Source of the DNA: Chelativorans sp. Marseille-P2723
GTDB lineage: Bacteria > Pseudomonadota > Alphaproteobacteria > Rhizobiales > Rhizobiaceae
Direction: 5' to 3'
DNA: 64,000 nt
Assembly (NCBI RefSeq): GCF_902809845.1
Contig: NZ_CADDWI010000008.1
Span: 620,001 to 684,000, forward strand
The notes below the pieces were generated by a model. That model did not search any database. It was not told the DNA's origin and saw only the letters and a list, made by a program, of their open reading frames with translations. Made by a program: the position numbers and the translations under genes. Shown here one piece after another: positions 44,093-53,501 of this stretch; position 1 is the stretch's first letter, and the number at the start of each line of letters is the position of its first letter.

Positions 44093-46135
44093 ATGGACGA
44101 TACAAACGATCTTTTTGCCGGCCTGACTTCGACTGCAGAGCGCGTAAGGCAGCCGGACCCGATCATTTCGACGCGTAGGGGGTCAGAAGCTTCCTCGCCC
44201 GCGCGCGAGGAAGGCTACAGCGCAGCGGACATCGAGGTTCTGGAAGGCCTTGAGCCCGTACGGCGCAGGCCTGGCATGTACATTGGCGGCACGGATGACA
44301 AAGCGCTGCATCATCTTTTCGCCGAAGTCATCGACAACTCGATGGACGAGGCTGTCGCAGGCCATGCAACCTTTATCGAGGTGGACCTCGATGAAGACGG
44401 CTTCCTCACCGTCACGGATAATGGCCGTGGCATTCCAATCGACCCGCATCCGAAATTCAAGGACAAGTCCGCGCTTGAAGTCATCATGACGACGCTTCAT
44501 GCGGGCGGCAAATTCGACTCGAAGGTCTATGAGACGTCGGGCGGCCTGCACGGCGTGGGCGTATCTGTCGTCAATGCCCTTTCAGAGTCACTGGAGGTGG
44601 AAGTCGCGCGTGGCCGCCGGCTTTACCGCCAGCGCTTCTCGCGAGGAAAGGTTCATGGGCCGCTTGAAAGCTTGGGCGAAGTGCATAACCGCCGCGGCAC
44701 GAGGGTGCGCTTCAAGCCAGACCCGGAGATCTTCGGCGCAGCTGCGAAGTTCGAACCCGCCCGTCTCTACCGGATGGCCCGCTCGAAGGCCTACCTGTTC
44801 GGCGGGGTAGAGATACGCTGGAACTGCGCCCCATCCCTCCTTAAGAAAAATGACGAAACGCCAGAGAAGGCCAGCTTTCACTTTCCCGGAGGTCTGAAGG
44901 ACTACCTTTCTGCTACGCTCGCCGGCGAATTCCAGGTAACGCAGGAGGTTTTTGCGGGGCGGACAGAAAAATCCAGCGGTCATGGCGCCGTCGAATGGGC
45001 GGTCACCTGGTATGGCGGCGACGCCTTGCTCAACTCCTATTGCAATACAATTCCGACCTCCGAGGGAGGAACACACGAACTCGGTTTCCGTAATGCGCTG
45101 TTGAAGGGGCTGCGCGGCTACGCCGAGCTCATCGGTAACAAGCGGGCCTCCGCCATCACCGCTGAAGATGTGATGATTTCCGCGGCGGGCATGCTCTCGG
45201 TCTTCATTCGGGAACCGGAATTCGTAGGGCAGACGAAGGATAAGCTGGCGACTGCCGCCGCTATGCGTATGGTGGAAAATGCGGTCCGCGACCCCTTCGA
45301 TCACTGGCTCGCCGATAATCCAACCGAAGCCACCAAGCTGCTCGACTGGGTGATCGCACGGGCGGACGAGCGTCTTCGCCGCCGGCAGGAAAGGGAGGTG
45401 AGCCGCAAGACGGCAGTTCGCAAGCTCCGCCTGCCCGGAAAGTTGGCCGATTGTACGGTGGGTGCGGCCGCGGGCGCAGAGATTTTCATCGTCGAGGGTG
45501 ACTCAGCAGGCGGTTCCGCCAAGCAGGCGCGCGACCGCGCCACCCAAGCCGTTCTGCCTCTGCGCGGCAAAATTCTGAACGTTGCCAGCGCAGGGTCGGG
45601 CAAGCTTGCTTCCAACCAGCAGATTGCCGATCTCGTCCAGGCGTTGGGTTGCGGTACGCGCTCAAAATATCGCGAAGACGACTTGCGTTACGAACGCGTT
45701 ATCATCATGACGGATGCCGATGTCGACGGGGCGCATATCGCCTCCCTTCTCATCACCTTCTTCTACCAGGAGATGCCGCAACTCATAACCGGCGGCCATC
45801 TGTTTCTGGCAGTGCCGCCGCTTTACCGCATCAGCCAGGGCGGCAAGACCATGTATGCGCGCGACGACGCGCACAAGGATGAACTGCTGACGACGGAGTT
45901 CACGGGTCGGGGCAAGGTGGAGATCAACCGGTTCAAGGGCCTCGGCGAGATGATGCCCAAACAGCTCAAGGAAACCACAATGGACCCCAGGCACCGCACT
46001 CTTCTGCGCGTGGAGGTGCTGGAAAGCTCGGAGGCAACGAGCAATGCTGTCGATGCGTTGATGGGAACGAAGCCTGAGGCCCGCTTCCGCTTCATTCAGG
46101 AGAACGCGGAATTTGTAGAGGAACTGGACATTTAG
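44093..46135 (+). CDS. parE: DNA topoisomerase IV subunit B
   Basis: 680 residues. GHKL ATPase domain (DNSMDEA, DNGRGIPIDPHP, LHGVGVSVVNAL), transducer domain, then TOPRIM (EGDSAGGSAKQARDR, DADVDGAHI) and the C-terminal tail. The absence of the extra insert seen in many GyrB proteins and the TOPRIM reading SAKQARDR fit ParE. With ParC it decatenates daughter chromosomes. The ATG at 44093 was chosen over an immediately preceding in-frame TTG. Confidence 0.93.
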   Translation: MDDTNDLFAGLTSTAERVRQPDPIISTRRGSEASSPAREEGYSAADIEVLEGLEPVRRRPGMYIGGTDDKALHHLFAEVIDNSMDEAVAGHATFIEVDLDEDGFLTVTDNGRGIPIDPHPKFKDKSALEVIMTTLHAGGKFDSKVYETSGGLHGVGVSVVNALSESLEVEVARGRRLYRQRFSRGKVHGPLESLGEVHNRRGTRVRFKPDPEIFGAAAKFEPARLYRMARSKAYLFGGVEIRWNCAPSLLKKNDETPEKASFHFPGGLKDYLSATLAGEFQVTQEVFAGRTEKSSGHGAVEWAVTWYGGDALLNSYCNTIPTSEGGTHELGFRNALLKGLRGYAELIGNKRASAITAEDVMISAAGMLSVFIREPEFVGQTKDKLATAAAMRMVENAVRDPFDHWLADNPTEATKLLDWVIARADERLRRRQEREVSRKTAVRKLRLPGKLADCTVGAAAGAEIFIVEGDSAGGSAKQARDRATQAVLPLRGKILNVASAGSGKLASNQQIADLVQALGCGTRSKYREDDLRYERVIIMTDADVDGAHIASLLITFFYQEMPQLITGGHLFLAVPPLYRISQGGKTMYARDDAHKDELLTTEFTGRGKVEINRFKGLGEMMPKQLKETTMDPRHRTLLRVEVLESSEATSNAVDALMGTKPEARFRFIQENAEFVEELDI

Positions 46136-46305
46136 ACTAGCGAGGCCCCGCCTTGCTTGGGTCCGCCGATCGATGCGGGTCAATCGCAAGGCAGGCATCG
46201 GGTTTTGCCGGTTAGCTTGCGAATGTCCAGATAGCGCGGGCAGGTCCTCTAGACGTATAGCGTCTTGACGTTGCGAAATGCAATTCAAGTCATCGGACGA
46301 GCGTA

Positions 46306-46333
46306 ATGGGCCGCCACCAACTCTGGCGGCCAT
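46306..46333. terminator. Strong hairpin between convergent parE and the glycosidase gene
   Basis: ATGGGCCGCCA (46306-46316) pairs with TGGCGGCCAT (46324-46333) over ten base pairs with one bulged G and a 7-base loop. No long T run follows on either strand. It sits between two convergent genes, where a bidirectional terminator is expected. Confidence 0.45.
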
Positions 46334-46414
46334 TGTACCTTCCCCTCGGGCAGAGCCTTATTAAGAAGGCTCCCGCAGGCGACGGGGCGGGACGGTAGAC
46401 ATGCCCCGTTTACG

Positions 46415-47332
46415 TCAGGCGGCGCCCTTGATGCGGCGTTCGGCGCGCCCGGCATAGCGCTCGATCATGGTGGCGCAAAACTCGGCGAACTCTTCCGGTA
46501 CCAGCGGCGCGCTAGTGTGATGGGGTGCGATGCCGCGATGTTCTGGCGTAAAGCAGAAGGTGAGCGTTACATCGAAATCGGCAAGTTTCTCCATCTGCCT
46601 GTCGAACCAGTCAAGCGCATTGGGCCGGAAGCTATCCGCCCAGGAAAGACCAGTGCGAAGATGTTTCACTCCCAGCCGCTTTAGCCAGACGACGGCTTCA
46701 TCGAGGCGAGGGTCTTCGAAGTGGAACCATTGGCAGATGCCAAGTTCTGGCGTGTGCCTGGCAAACTTTTCCAAGGCCGGCTTGGGTGTGCCATCCTCGC
46801 GGATGAGACCCATATAGAAATGGCGGTAGTAGGAAGAGCCCTCCGCTTCCCTGTGGCGAGTAGTGGCACCCCAAGCCTGAGGCAGGTCGAAAAGACTGTA
46901 CCACTGGATGCGCGGCGCACGCCCTTTCAGAAGAGTGGCGGTACGTTCAAGCCCCCATTCCTGGACTTCATCAGCGCCGAAAGTGGATACGCCCACCTCA
47001 CTCACCCAGACCGGCAAGTGCGTCAGCGCCTGAATTTCAGCGAGCTTTGCCGGCCATTCATCGATCTGCCAGAGGTTCCAGTCCAGAGGAAAGCCATGCA
47101 CTGCAATGGCATCGACATGATCGAGAACGCCTTTGCCCTGCATATTACGAATGAACAGTGGGTCGATAGGCGAGATACCTCCCAAAACGCGGACCACGTC
47201 GGAGTTGACGCGCTGGATTGCATCAGCAGCACCCATCGCCATTTCGGCGAACATGTTCCATTCCGGATCGATTTCCAGGTCCCAATGGGACTTGTTGTTC
47301 GGCTCGTTCCAGATCATCGCGGCTTCAATCAT
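46415..47332 (-). CDS. Clan GH-A glycosidase with apparent circular permutation
   Basis: 305 residues resembling beta-xylosidase-type TIM-barrel hydrolases. The general acid/base WNEPNN is at residues 8-13, and the nucleophile Glu is E112 in WVSEVGVST. The barrel appears to end at YYRHFYMGLIREDGTPKPAL (residues 168-187). After that comes FHFEDPRLDEAVVWLKRLG...HLRTGLSWADS, then FDVTLTFCFTPEHRG and a helix FAEFCATMIERYAG. Those segments normally stand at the N terminus, before the NEP strand. An in-frame TGA one codon before the ATG fixes the start. It follows the histidine phosphatase and inositol-phosphate synthase genes. The substrate is unknown. Confidence 0.8.
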   Translation of the reverse strand: MIEAAMIWNEPNNKSHWDLEIDPEWNMFAEMAMGAADAIQRVNSDVVRVLGGISPIDPLFIRNMQGKGVLDHVDAIAVHGFPLDWNLWQIDEWPAKLAEIQALTHLPVWVSEVGVSTFGADEVQEWGLERTATLLKGRAPRIQWYSLFDLPQAWGATTRHREAEGSSYYRHFYMGLIREDGTPKPALEKFARHTPELGICQWFHFEDPRLDEAVVWLKRLGVKHLRTGLSWADSFRPNALDWFDRQMEKLADFDVTLTFCFTPEHRGIAPHHTSAPLVPEEFAEFCATMIERYAGRAERRIKGAA

Positions 47333-47548
47333 TACTCAGATCCCTCATTTCGCTTGCTTGAAACTATGGCCGCACCGGTGCTGACGCGCGGGATGCACTT
47401 TGCGGCTCGCCGTTTACGGCTGCGCGGTCGACCGAACAGGCGCGGATCAGCTTTGCAGTGCACCGACGCAGGAGTACGTTCGCCCTCCCCACTGTGTTTC
47501 GAGCCAATCTTCCAGGAAGAGGAAACTTAAGGCTGAAGATCAACAGCC

Positions 47549-48169
47549 TCATGCTGCCGTCTCCGTACCGGCCGAGAGCGGGCTATAGTCCAGCAGATGC
47601 AAGCTGCAACCTTCCTCGCCGAACACAAGGGTGGTGAGCGATGCGGGGCGGATTTCAAAATCGTGTACACTGGAAAAACGCCAGTTGAGGAAATGACAGA
47701 GCCCGGCCTTGATGACATCGCTGTGGCTCACCAGCGCCACCGTCAGGCCAGCATGTTCCTGCCGTAGCCGGTTCACCAGATCGCCGAAGCGAAGTGCTAC
47801 CTTTTCCATGGTGTCGCCGGCAGGCGTTGCCGCGATATCTCGCTCAGCGTTCCATTGCCTCCAGGTAGGATCCGCTGAAAGCGCCTCGAACGGAAGGCCC
47901 GACCAGCATCCGAAATCTATCTCGTCGAGTTCCTCGGCTATTCCGGCTTCCAGACCGGTCTCCATGGCGATGATTTCGGCTGTCTGGCGGGCACGAAGGC
48001 GCGGGCTTGTCTTCAGCGCGTCGACTTGAAGTCTTGCGATGTGTCGTCCGAGCCGCCGTGCTTCCAAGCGGCCAGCTGCCGTGAGAGCGATTTGCGAACG
48101 GCGTCCGGTAAGGATCGTCCCAAGTTCGCCATGGGATGCGTGGCGTAGGAGGTGGAAGACTGTCATCAC
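47549..48169 (-). CDS. Histidine phosphatase family protein
   Basis: 206 residues. The phospho-His motif is [11 protein letters not shown] near the N terminus, with the second catalytic His in [11 protein letters not shown]. The family includes phosphoglycerate mutase-like phosphatases. Its ATG overlaps the stop of the inositol-3-phosphate synthase gene by four bases, so it may be the phosphatase acting on that enzyme's product or on a related sugar phosphate; this is inference from coupling. Confidence 0.88.
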   Translation of the reverse strand: MMTVFHLLRHASHGELGTILTGRRSQIALTAAGRLEARRLGRHIARLQVDALKTSPRLRARQTAEIIAMETGLEAGIAEELDEIDFGCWSGLPFEALSADPTWRQWNAERDIAATPAGDTMEKVALRFGDLVNRLRQEHAGLTVALVSHSDVIKAGLCHFLNWRFSSVHDFEIRPASLTTLVFGEEGCSLHLLDYSPLSAGTETAA

Positions 48170-49266
48170 TGTTTGAGACCGGCGGGAAGCTCGTCACCTG
48201 CGATGAAGCGGAGTGTTCGCTGCCGTGCCTCTGAGTCAGTAAATTGCTGGGGTGGGGATTTCATGAAATAGCTGGAGGGCCCGACCAACGCCCCTCCCTC
48301 GCCCCGATCCATTGCCAGCTTCGCGCAGCGCACAGCATCGATCACAACGCCGGCGCTGTTGGGCGAATCCCAAACTTCGAGCTTCAACTCGCAATTGATC
48401 GGAACACCGCCAAAGGTCGTGCCTTCCATGCGGATATACGCCCATTTGCGATCCGTCAGCCACGGCACATGATCGCTTGGCCCGACGTGGATATTTCCCG
48501 GTTCGAGGGGTACGCCCAGTTGGCTCGTCACAGACTGGGTCTTGGAAATTTTCTTAGATTCGAGCCTTTCCCTTTCCAGCATGTTCTGGAAGTCCGTATT
48601 GCCTCCGAAGTTAAGCTGATAGGTACGATCGAGGCGTATGCCGCGGTCGCGGAAAAGGTTCGTCAATACGCGATGCACGATGGTAGCGCCGAACTGGCTC
48701 TTGATATCGTCGCCGATAATGGGAACGCGCCGTTCTTCAAATCGCTTTTGCCATTCTGGATGCGAAGCGATGAAGACGGGCATGCAGTTAACGAAGGCGC
48801 AACCGGCCTTCAACGCCTCGCCGGCATAATATTGTGCGGCCTTCTCAGAGCCGACTGGCAGGTAGGAAACGACAACATCCGTGCGCGTTCTGGTCAGTAC
48901 GTCGGCGACATCAGCCTCTGACGCGTCCGATTCCTCGATCTCCTCCCGCAGATATTTGCCAAGACCGTCGAGGGTCCTGCCCCGCTCCACCGTTACGCCT
49001 GTTGGTCCCACATCTGCGAAACGGATCGTGTTATTGGGAGGCGCGTAGATGGCCTCTGCAACATCGCGTCCGACTTTAGAGGCACCCACATCGAATGCGG
49101 AACTGATGACCACATGGTCAACCAGATATCCACCAATATCGGCGTTCATGATACCCGGGATCGGGTTATTCGAACGCAGACCCCGGTAGTAGGAAAGTCC
49201 TTGTACAAACGACGACGCGCAGTTGCCGACACCCACGATCCCCACACGCACTTGTGCGCCATCCAT
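48166..49266 (-). CDS. Inositol-3-phosphate synthase (short, actinobacterial type)
   Basis: 366 residues. An NAD-binding Rossmann start [18 protein letters not shown] is followed by [14 protein letters not shown] and, further on, the catalytic-region segments [12 protein letters not shown] and [15 protein letters not shown]. It cyclises glucose-6-phosphate to myo-inositol-phosphate. The sequence style matches mycobacterial-type synthases rather than the longer eukaryotic form. Downstream and coupled are the phosphatase and glycosidase genes; a methyltransferase gene is upstream. Together they suggest synthesis of an inositol-containing compatible solute or glycoconjugate. Confidence 0.9.
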   Translation of the reverse strand: MDGAQVRVGIVGVGNCASSFVQGLSYYRGLRSNNPIPGIMNADIGGYLVDHVVISSAFDVGASKVGRDVAEAIYAPPNNTIRFADVGPTGVTVERGRTLDGLGKYLREEIEESDASEADVADVLTRTRTDVVVSYLPVGSEKAAQYYAGEALKAGCAFVNCMPVFIASHPEWQKRFEERRVPIIGDDIKSQFGATIVHRVLTNLFRDRGIRLDRTYQLNFGGNTDFQNMLERERLESKKISKTQSVTSQLGVPLEPGNIHVGPSDHVPWLTDRKWAYIRMEGTTFGGVPINCELKLEVWDSPNSAGVVIDAVRCAKLAMDRGEGGALVGPSSYFMKSPPQQFTDSEARQRTLRFIAGDELPAGLKQ

Positions 49267-49456
49267 TCTCTCGCCTCCATTCTGTATAGAAGGCCGTCAA
49301 GGCGAACTGGAATTTGCCCGGTACGGTCCTTCCGGTCATGTTCGAACCGTTACAGGTGGATCTTTGTTCCAGAGCAAGAAGGTGTTAGGTGCAGCGGCGC
49401 ACATGGGTGAGCCGCTCCATCACTGCTGCTGCCGAACCATGTTAAGCAGAGATTGT

Positions 49457-50221
49457 TCACTTCGCCTGAGACGCAATAGCGGGCGGAGGATCAACCGCAT
49501 AGCCGCGCCGGCCACGGGTGCAAAGGTAAACCTCCGGCTCCGGATGAGCATTGATCTGAAAACCCGAACTACGCAGCATTGCCTCTACTGCCGCCCGGTT
49601 GGGAAAAAACCAATTTGTGGGATCTTCTGAATAGCAGTGCTCGATGAAATGCAGCTTCGGAAAATCCGGCCAGTCAAAAATATCCCATTCACCAAAGGGA
49701 TAATCGGCAGCGACTTCCGCAACCCCATTCTCCCCTCGTTGAAGGCACTGGAAGAGCAGTTTATCGCCTGCGACGTGCTCATGGATCAGATCAAGAGCCA
49801 GAAGCGGATAGCGCAGGTGATAGAGAACGCCCATGAAGATCACGAGATCGAATTTTTCTTCCAACCGCCCGACTTCGTAGACCGACATCTGCCGCCATTC
49901 AATGTCCACTCCCGCATGTCGCGCTGCAAAGGCTGCCTGGCGCAGATACTGCGGGTCAGAATCAATTCCTACCACCCTGCGCGCATTTCTGCGTTTCATC
50001 TCGATCGAGTAGAAGCCTGCATTACAGCCAATGTCGAGAACGGTCTGGCCACTAAGGTCGTGGGGAATGACATGGCAGAAACGCTTCCACTTGCAGTTCG
50101 GATAATCGCCTAAGAAATGATCGGGCGCCGTTTCCACCCCACCTATCGTCATGTTCTGGAACCAGGGTCCCAACTCTGCAATACGCTGCGAAATCTCATC
50201 TGGGCGAAAACGGGTGTTCAT
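49457..50221 (-). CDS. SAM-dependent methyltransferase (TIGR04290-like)
   Basis: 254 residues. Class I methyltransferase motif I is DIGCNAGFYSIEMKRR, with the acidic ribose-binding segment VVGIDSDPQYL following it. N- and C-terminal parts (FLGDYPNCKWK, FPNRAAVEAMLRSSGF) match a family that I recall as TIGR04290, found beside glycosidase and inositol genes. It is related to tRNA cmo5U carboxymethyltransferase-like CmoB proteins. The ATG at 50221 follows AGGAAG. The acceptor is unknown, possibly a sugar or inositol product of the cluster. Confidence 0.8.
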   Translation of the reverse strand: MNTRFRPDEISQRIAELGPWFQNMTIGGVETAPDHFLGDYPNCKWKRFCHVIPHDLSGQTVLDIGCNAGFYSIEMKRRNARRVVGIDSDPQYLRQAAFAARHAGVDIEWRQMSVYEVGRLEEKFDLVIFMGVLYHLRYPLLALDLIHEHVAGDKLLFQCLQRGENGVAEVAADYPFGEWDIFDWPDFPKLHFIEHCYSEDPTNWFFPNRAAVEAMLRSSGFQINAHPEPEVYLCTRGRRGYAVDPPPAIASQAK

Positions 50222-50550
50222 CTCTTCCTCTTTACCGTGGTGGTTAGGAAGAGCAGGAGCAAAACGTTCCGGGCTCTTCCGGTCTGGCAAAGTCAGGCAT
50301 CAGAAGGCCTTGCATGCCGAACAGGCCGGAAAATAGAATGTTCCGCCGACGGCAGGAGGCAGCGTCAGGGCTTTGCCGGATAAGGAGGGAGGTTGTTCTG
50401 CTTCTATCGGGAGGCCGTTGGACAGATTAAGGCCAAGGCTGCCGTCACAAATTCATCCTGTACTTGCTCGCCAAAGACCGCAATGAGCGCGATACGTCTC
50501 TACGCAAGGTACTTTAGGCGCGGAGCAACCCGGAACCATCTGTGGCTGAT
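50222..50550. other. Intergenic, no gene recognised
   Basis: 329 bases between the methyltransferase and tRNA-Cys genes, both minus strand. No supported gene was found; it should hold the methyltransferase promoter and the 3' end of the tRNA transcript. Confidence 0.5.
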
Positions 50551-50624
50551 TGGAGGCCTCGCCCGGAATCGAACCGGGGTGCAAGGATTTGCAGTCCTCT
50601 GCGTAACCACTCCGCCACGAGGCC
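50551..50624 (-). tRNA. tRNA-Cys (GCA)
   Basis: 74 bases with encoded CCA. Acceptor GGCCTCG/CGAGGCC, discriminator U as required for tRNA-Cys, anticodon GCA in the loop of GGACTGCAAATCC, and TTCGATT in the T loop. Confidence 0.97.
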
Positions 50625-50810
50625 ACGCCGCAGATTGGCGTCACGAGTTCAATAGGTTGGGCAGGCTCACCCGTCAAGCGCCCTGATCGCCTATACTGGA
50701 CAATGAACAGCTCTGGCGATCGGATCGGGTTCGCCGACAGCATTTGCCTTGCTCAACAGCGTCTGGCCAGCCGCAATGCTCGGCGCCGTGCTTTCAAGTC
50801 ATCAAACAAA

Positions 50811-50884
50811 TGGAGCGGGTAGCGGGAATCGAACCCGCATATTCAGCTTGGAAGGCTGCTGCTCTACCATTGAGCTATACCCGC
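50811..50884 (-). tRNA. tRNA-Gly (TCC)
   Basis: 74 bases with encoded CCA. Acceptor GCGGGTA paired with TACCCGC, anticodon TCC within CAGCCTTCCAAGCTG, and T loop TTCGATT. Four bases from tRNA-Tyr, so probably cotranscribed with it. Confidence 0.97.
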
Positions 50885-50888
50885 AGAG

Positions 50889-50973
50889 TGGTGGAGGGGG
50901 CTGGATTCGAACCAGCGTAGGCATAGCCAACGGATTTACAGTCCGTCTCCTTTAACCACTCGGACACCCCTCC
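50889..50973 (-). tRNA. tRNA-Tyr (GTA)
   Basis: 85 bases with encoded CCA. Acceptor GGAGGGG/CCCCTCC, anticodon GTA within ACTGTAAATCC, and a long variable arm typical of bacterial tRNA-Tyr. First in a minus-strand tRNA-Tyr, tRNA-Gly run. Confidence 0.97.
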
Positions 50974-51164
50974 TCACGGCTGCATTCATGCAACGCGTAT
51001 CTGGGAAATCTAGGTCCGCCATTCAATGGCACGACCGTTTTCCGATGCGCCTTATGGCCAGCGAGCCTTGCCCTGTCAACAGGGCCAAGGCGCATTTGAG
51101 GGGAATTTTCCCCATCGCTGCTTTCTACATAGTCTGCACGCACGCGGACCGTTATAGGAGAGGA

Positions 51165-52010
51165 ATGAGCGAGGATCGCAAGACAGGAACTCCCAAGGAC
51201 AGCCACTACGCCAGGTTGCGGCGAGCCCACCGTGCTCGCGCTTCAGAAGGAGGCGGTGGCCCATCGGAAATTGATGAAGGCCTGGTGCGCCTGTACGGCT
51301 TGCACACGGTGCGCGCCGCGCTAGACAATCCGGCGCGATCCATCCGGCGCATGTGGGTGACGCGGAATGCAGCGCAGCGTCTGAAAATTGCCGACATTAC
51401 CGCCCTTCCCTTCCCGGCCGAGCTTGTCGAGCCCAAAGCCATCGATTCGTTGACGGGCGCCGACGCGGTTCATCAAGGTGTCCTGATCGAAGCGGAGATC
51501 CGTACCCCAAAGACGCTTTCGGCGCTCGGGAAAGCTTCCCTCGTCCTAGTGCTCGATCAGATCACGGATCCGCACAATGTTGGTGCCATCATGCGCTCGG
51601 CGGTTGCGTTCGGCGTGGATGCGCTCGTGACTACCGCCCGCCATAGCCCCGCGGAATCTGGCGTTCTCGCGAAAGCCGCCTCTGGTGCATTGGAACACAT
51701 CGACCATATAGAAGTACGCAACCTTGCCGAATCCCTGGAGGAGCTTCACGCCGCGGGCTTCCACACGGTCGGTCTCGATTCGGATGCGCCTGGCCCGCTA
51801 GAGGAAGCGCTGGGTACAGGCCGGCTTGCGCTGGTCCTGGGCGCAGAGGGCAAAGGTCTCCGCCGGAAAACCCGTGAAACGGTGCGGGCTCTCGCCCGCT
51901 TGGACATGCCGGGCGCTATTCGTTCCCTCAATGTGTCCAACGCCGCTGCCGTAGCGCTTTACATCGCCCGCCAGGCTAGGAGGAAAACAGCCGTACCGGG
52001 CCGGCGATAA
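51165..52010 (+). CDS. rlmB: 23S rRNA (guanosine-2'-O-)-methyltransferase RlmB
   Basis: 281 residues of the SPOUT/TrmH class. A substrate-binding N-terminal domain (LVRLYGLHTVRAALDNP) is followed by the knotted catalytic domain with motifs VLDQITDPHNVGAIMRSA, LGAEGKGL and SLNVSNAAAVALY. It methylates G2251 of 23S rRNA. The ATG at 51165 follows GGAGAGGA; the longer open frame upstream overlaps the tRNA region and is not family-like. Confidence 0.94.
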   Translation: MSEDRKTGTPKDSHYARLRRAHRARASEGGGGPSEIDEGLVRLYGLHTVRAALDNPARSIRRMWVTRNAAQRLKIADITALPFPAELVEPKAIDSLTGADAVHQGVLIEAEIRTPKTLSALGKASLVLVLDQITDPHNVGAIMRSAVAFGVDALVTTARHSPAESGVLAKAASGALEHIDHIEVRNLAESLEELHAAGFHTVGLDSDAPGPLEEALGTGRLALVLGAEGKGLRRKTRETVRALARLDMPGAIRSLNVSNAAAVALYIARQARRKTAVPGRR

Positions 52011-52070
52011 GCTCGTGCAAATGTCCGCACATTGGAGTATTTTATTTGCGCGTTATAGAGGAAGCGTTCG

Positions 52071-52229
52071 ATGCGCAGACACATCGCTGCAATCCTCCTG
52101 GTCGGTGCGTCAATTGTTAGTACGACCTCATTCGCTCTTTCAGTGTCCGCACAGACGAGTCAGGAGGATCCGGAACGTGGCGGAAGCCAGGAATGCGAAC
52201 GCCATCGGCAGGATTCGGTAACGAGCTGA
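52071..52229 (+). CDS. Small secreted peptide, 52 residues
   Basis: MRRHIAAILLVGASIVSTTS begins a clear signal peptide, with likely cleavage at VSA-Q (residue 27/28). The mature part of 25 residues is polar (QTSQEDPERGGSQECERHRQ and so on) with a single Cys. AGGA lies ten bases upstream of the ATG. It has no recognised family. It lies between rlmB and tRNA-Thr on the same strand as both. Confidence 0.45.
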   Translation: MRRHIAAILLVGASIVSTTSFALSVSAQTSQEDPERGGSQECERHRQDSVTS

Positions 52230-52315
52230 TCGGCCATTCTATCGGAAGAACCGGATGCTTTTGCTGAGAAGAATGCATTTCACTCCGCGCGCGATTATGC
52301 TATGCGCGTGACCAT

Positions 52316-52391
<76 letters not shown>

Positions 52392-52410
52392 TACCTAAAA
52401 TACTTGGCAG

Positions 52411-52429
52411 ATTGGCCTTTCAGGCCAAT
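52411..52429 (+). terminator. Hairpin after tRNA-Thr
   Basis: ATTGGCCT-TTC-AGGCCAAT is a perfect 8-bp inverted repeat with a 3-base loop, 19 bases after the tRNA end. It has no T tract, so it may act in 3' processing or as a weak terminator. Confidence 0.35.
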
Positions 52430-52829
52430 GCAATGAGAGCAAGGCGGGAAACAACGATCGCCGAGCCACCATGTAAAGAATCGCACACCCAAAGCGGTCG
52501 GATTCATTGCGCTCCTGAAACCCGTAAAGAGTGTTCTGGTGGTCTTCCCCTTCTTCGGTAAGCGAATGAGCTTCTTTTTGTTCCGAGGAAGCTCTTGCGC
52601 ATGCCGCCCTCGGGGAAATCCGAATTCAATGTTAATGCCGCTCGCGGTTCCTCAACGGAGACAACAGGCCCATTTTCTCTTGTCTCGCACCGACGCCCCT
52701 AGCTGTCTACAGTAACCATGGGAATGAGAAACTTGGTTCTGTTTGGTTACTAGCTGGGTTGACCGGTTGAATCCCGCCGCGCACCATGCGACTAAAACCT
52801 ACCCGGGATCATCACTCCATAGGCTTAGA
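52430..52829. other. Gene-poor stretch before the first sulfotransferase-like gene
   Basis: 400 bases without a supported gene, downstream of tRNA-Thr. No repeat of the tRNA 3' end was noticed here. Confidence 0.45.
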
Positions 52830-53501
52830 ATGAAGAAAACATTTCACATTTCGTGCTGCGGGCGCAGCGGCAGTAAGTATGTTGCTCGCGCGTTGTCGAG
52901 TATGGGTATCTCCGTTTTGCACGAGATGGGCGATGATTGGCCGTTCCCGCAGAAACTAGGGATAAAGTACATTGCTGCAAACCCGCGGCTCTTTGCCAAT
53001 TATGATGGGCTCATTGGATGGAAGTGGTCACTTCTAACTCCTAAGTATGCAGCGAAAAAGGCTGTACAATTTCACTTGGTGCGTGAACCGGTGAAGGCAA
53101 TTGAATCCGCCACTACGCACCTCGATTCCCTGTTCAAGTTTATTGAAAGCAAATTGGGCGAGCCGGACTTCATTCCCGAAGGTGCGGATAATGCAGTTAT
53201 CCGCTTAGGGCGCGCAGTGAACTATTGGCTTCGCTACAATCGCGCCTTCGGTCGAGAGAAAATTCTTCTGCGACTGGAAGACTTTACCAGCAAGGGACAA
53301 TCTTCAACACTATTCTGCGAAGCTATCGGCGCAAACCCAGCCGCCACCAAGTTGATCGACAACCTCCCGTCCAACATTAATGCACGTCCAGCGGCCACGA
53401 GGCGAGTGCCTGCAAGCTGGGAACGAATAGAGGAACTTTTCCCGTCCAAACTCGCGGAACTTCGTGAAATGGCGGCCGAATACGGATACGTCCCAAAATA
53501 A
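52830..53501 (+). CDS. Sulfotransferase-like protein
   Basis: 223 residues. The start KKTFHISCCGRSGSKYVAR has the form of a PAPS-binding 5'-phosphosulfate loop (C/G-R-S-G-S-x-x), and FHLVREPVKAIESATTHL resembles the 3'-phosphate-binding R-x-P segment. These are the two signatures of sulfotransferase folds. It probably transfers sulfate to a surface glycan or other acceptor, which is unknown. Base composition looks poorer in G+C than the neighbours, suggesting acquisition. The ATG at 52830 places the loop at the N terminus, as is usual. Confidence 0.65.
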   Translation: MKKTFHISCCGRSGSKYVARALSSMGISVLHEMGDDWPFPQKLGIKYIAANPRLFANYDGLIGWKWSLLTPKYAAKKAVQFHLVREPVKAIESATTHLDSLFKFIESKLGEPDFIPEGADNAVIRLGRAVNYWLRYNRAFGREKILLRLEDFTSKGQSSTLFCEAIGANPAATKLIDNLPSNINARPAATRRVPASWERIEELFPSKLAELREMAAEYGYVPK

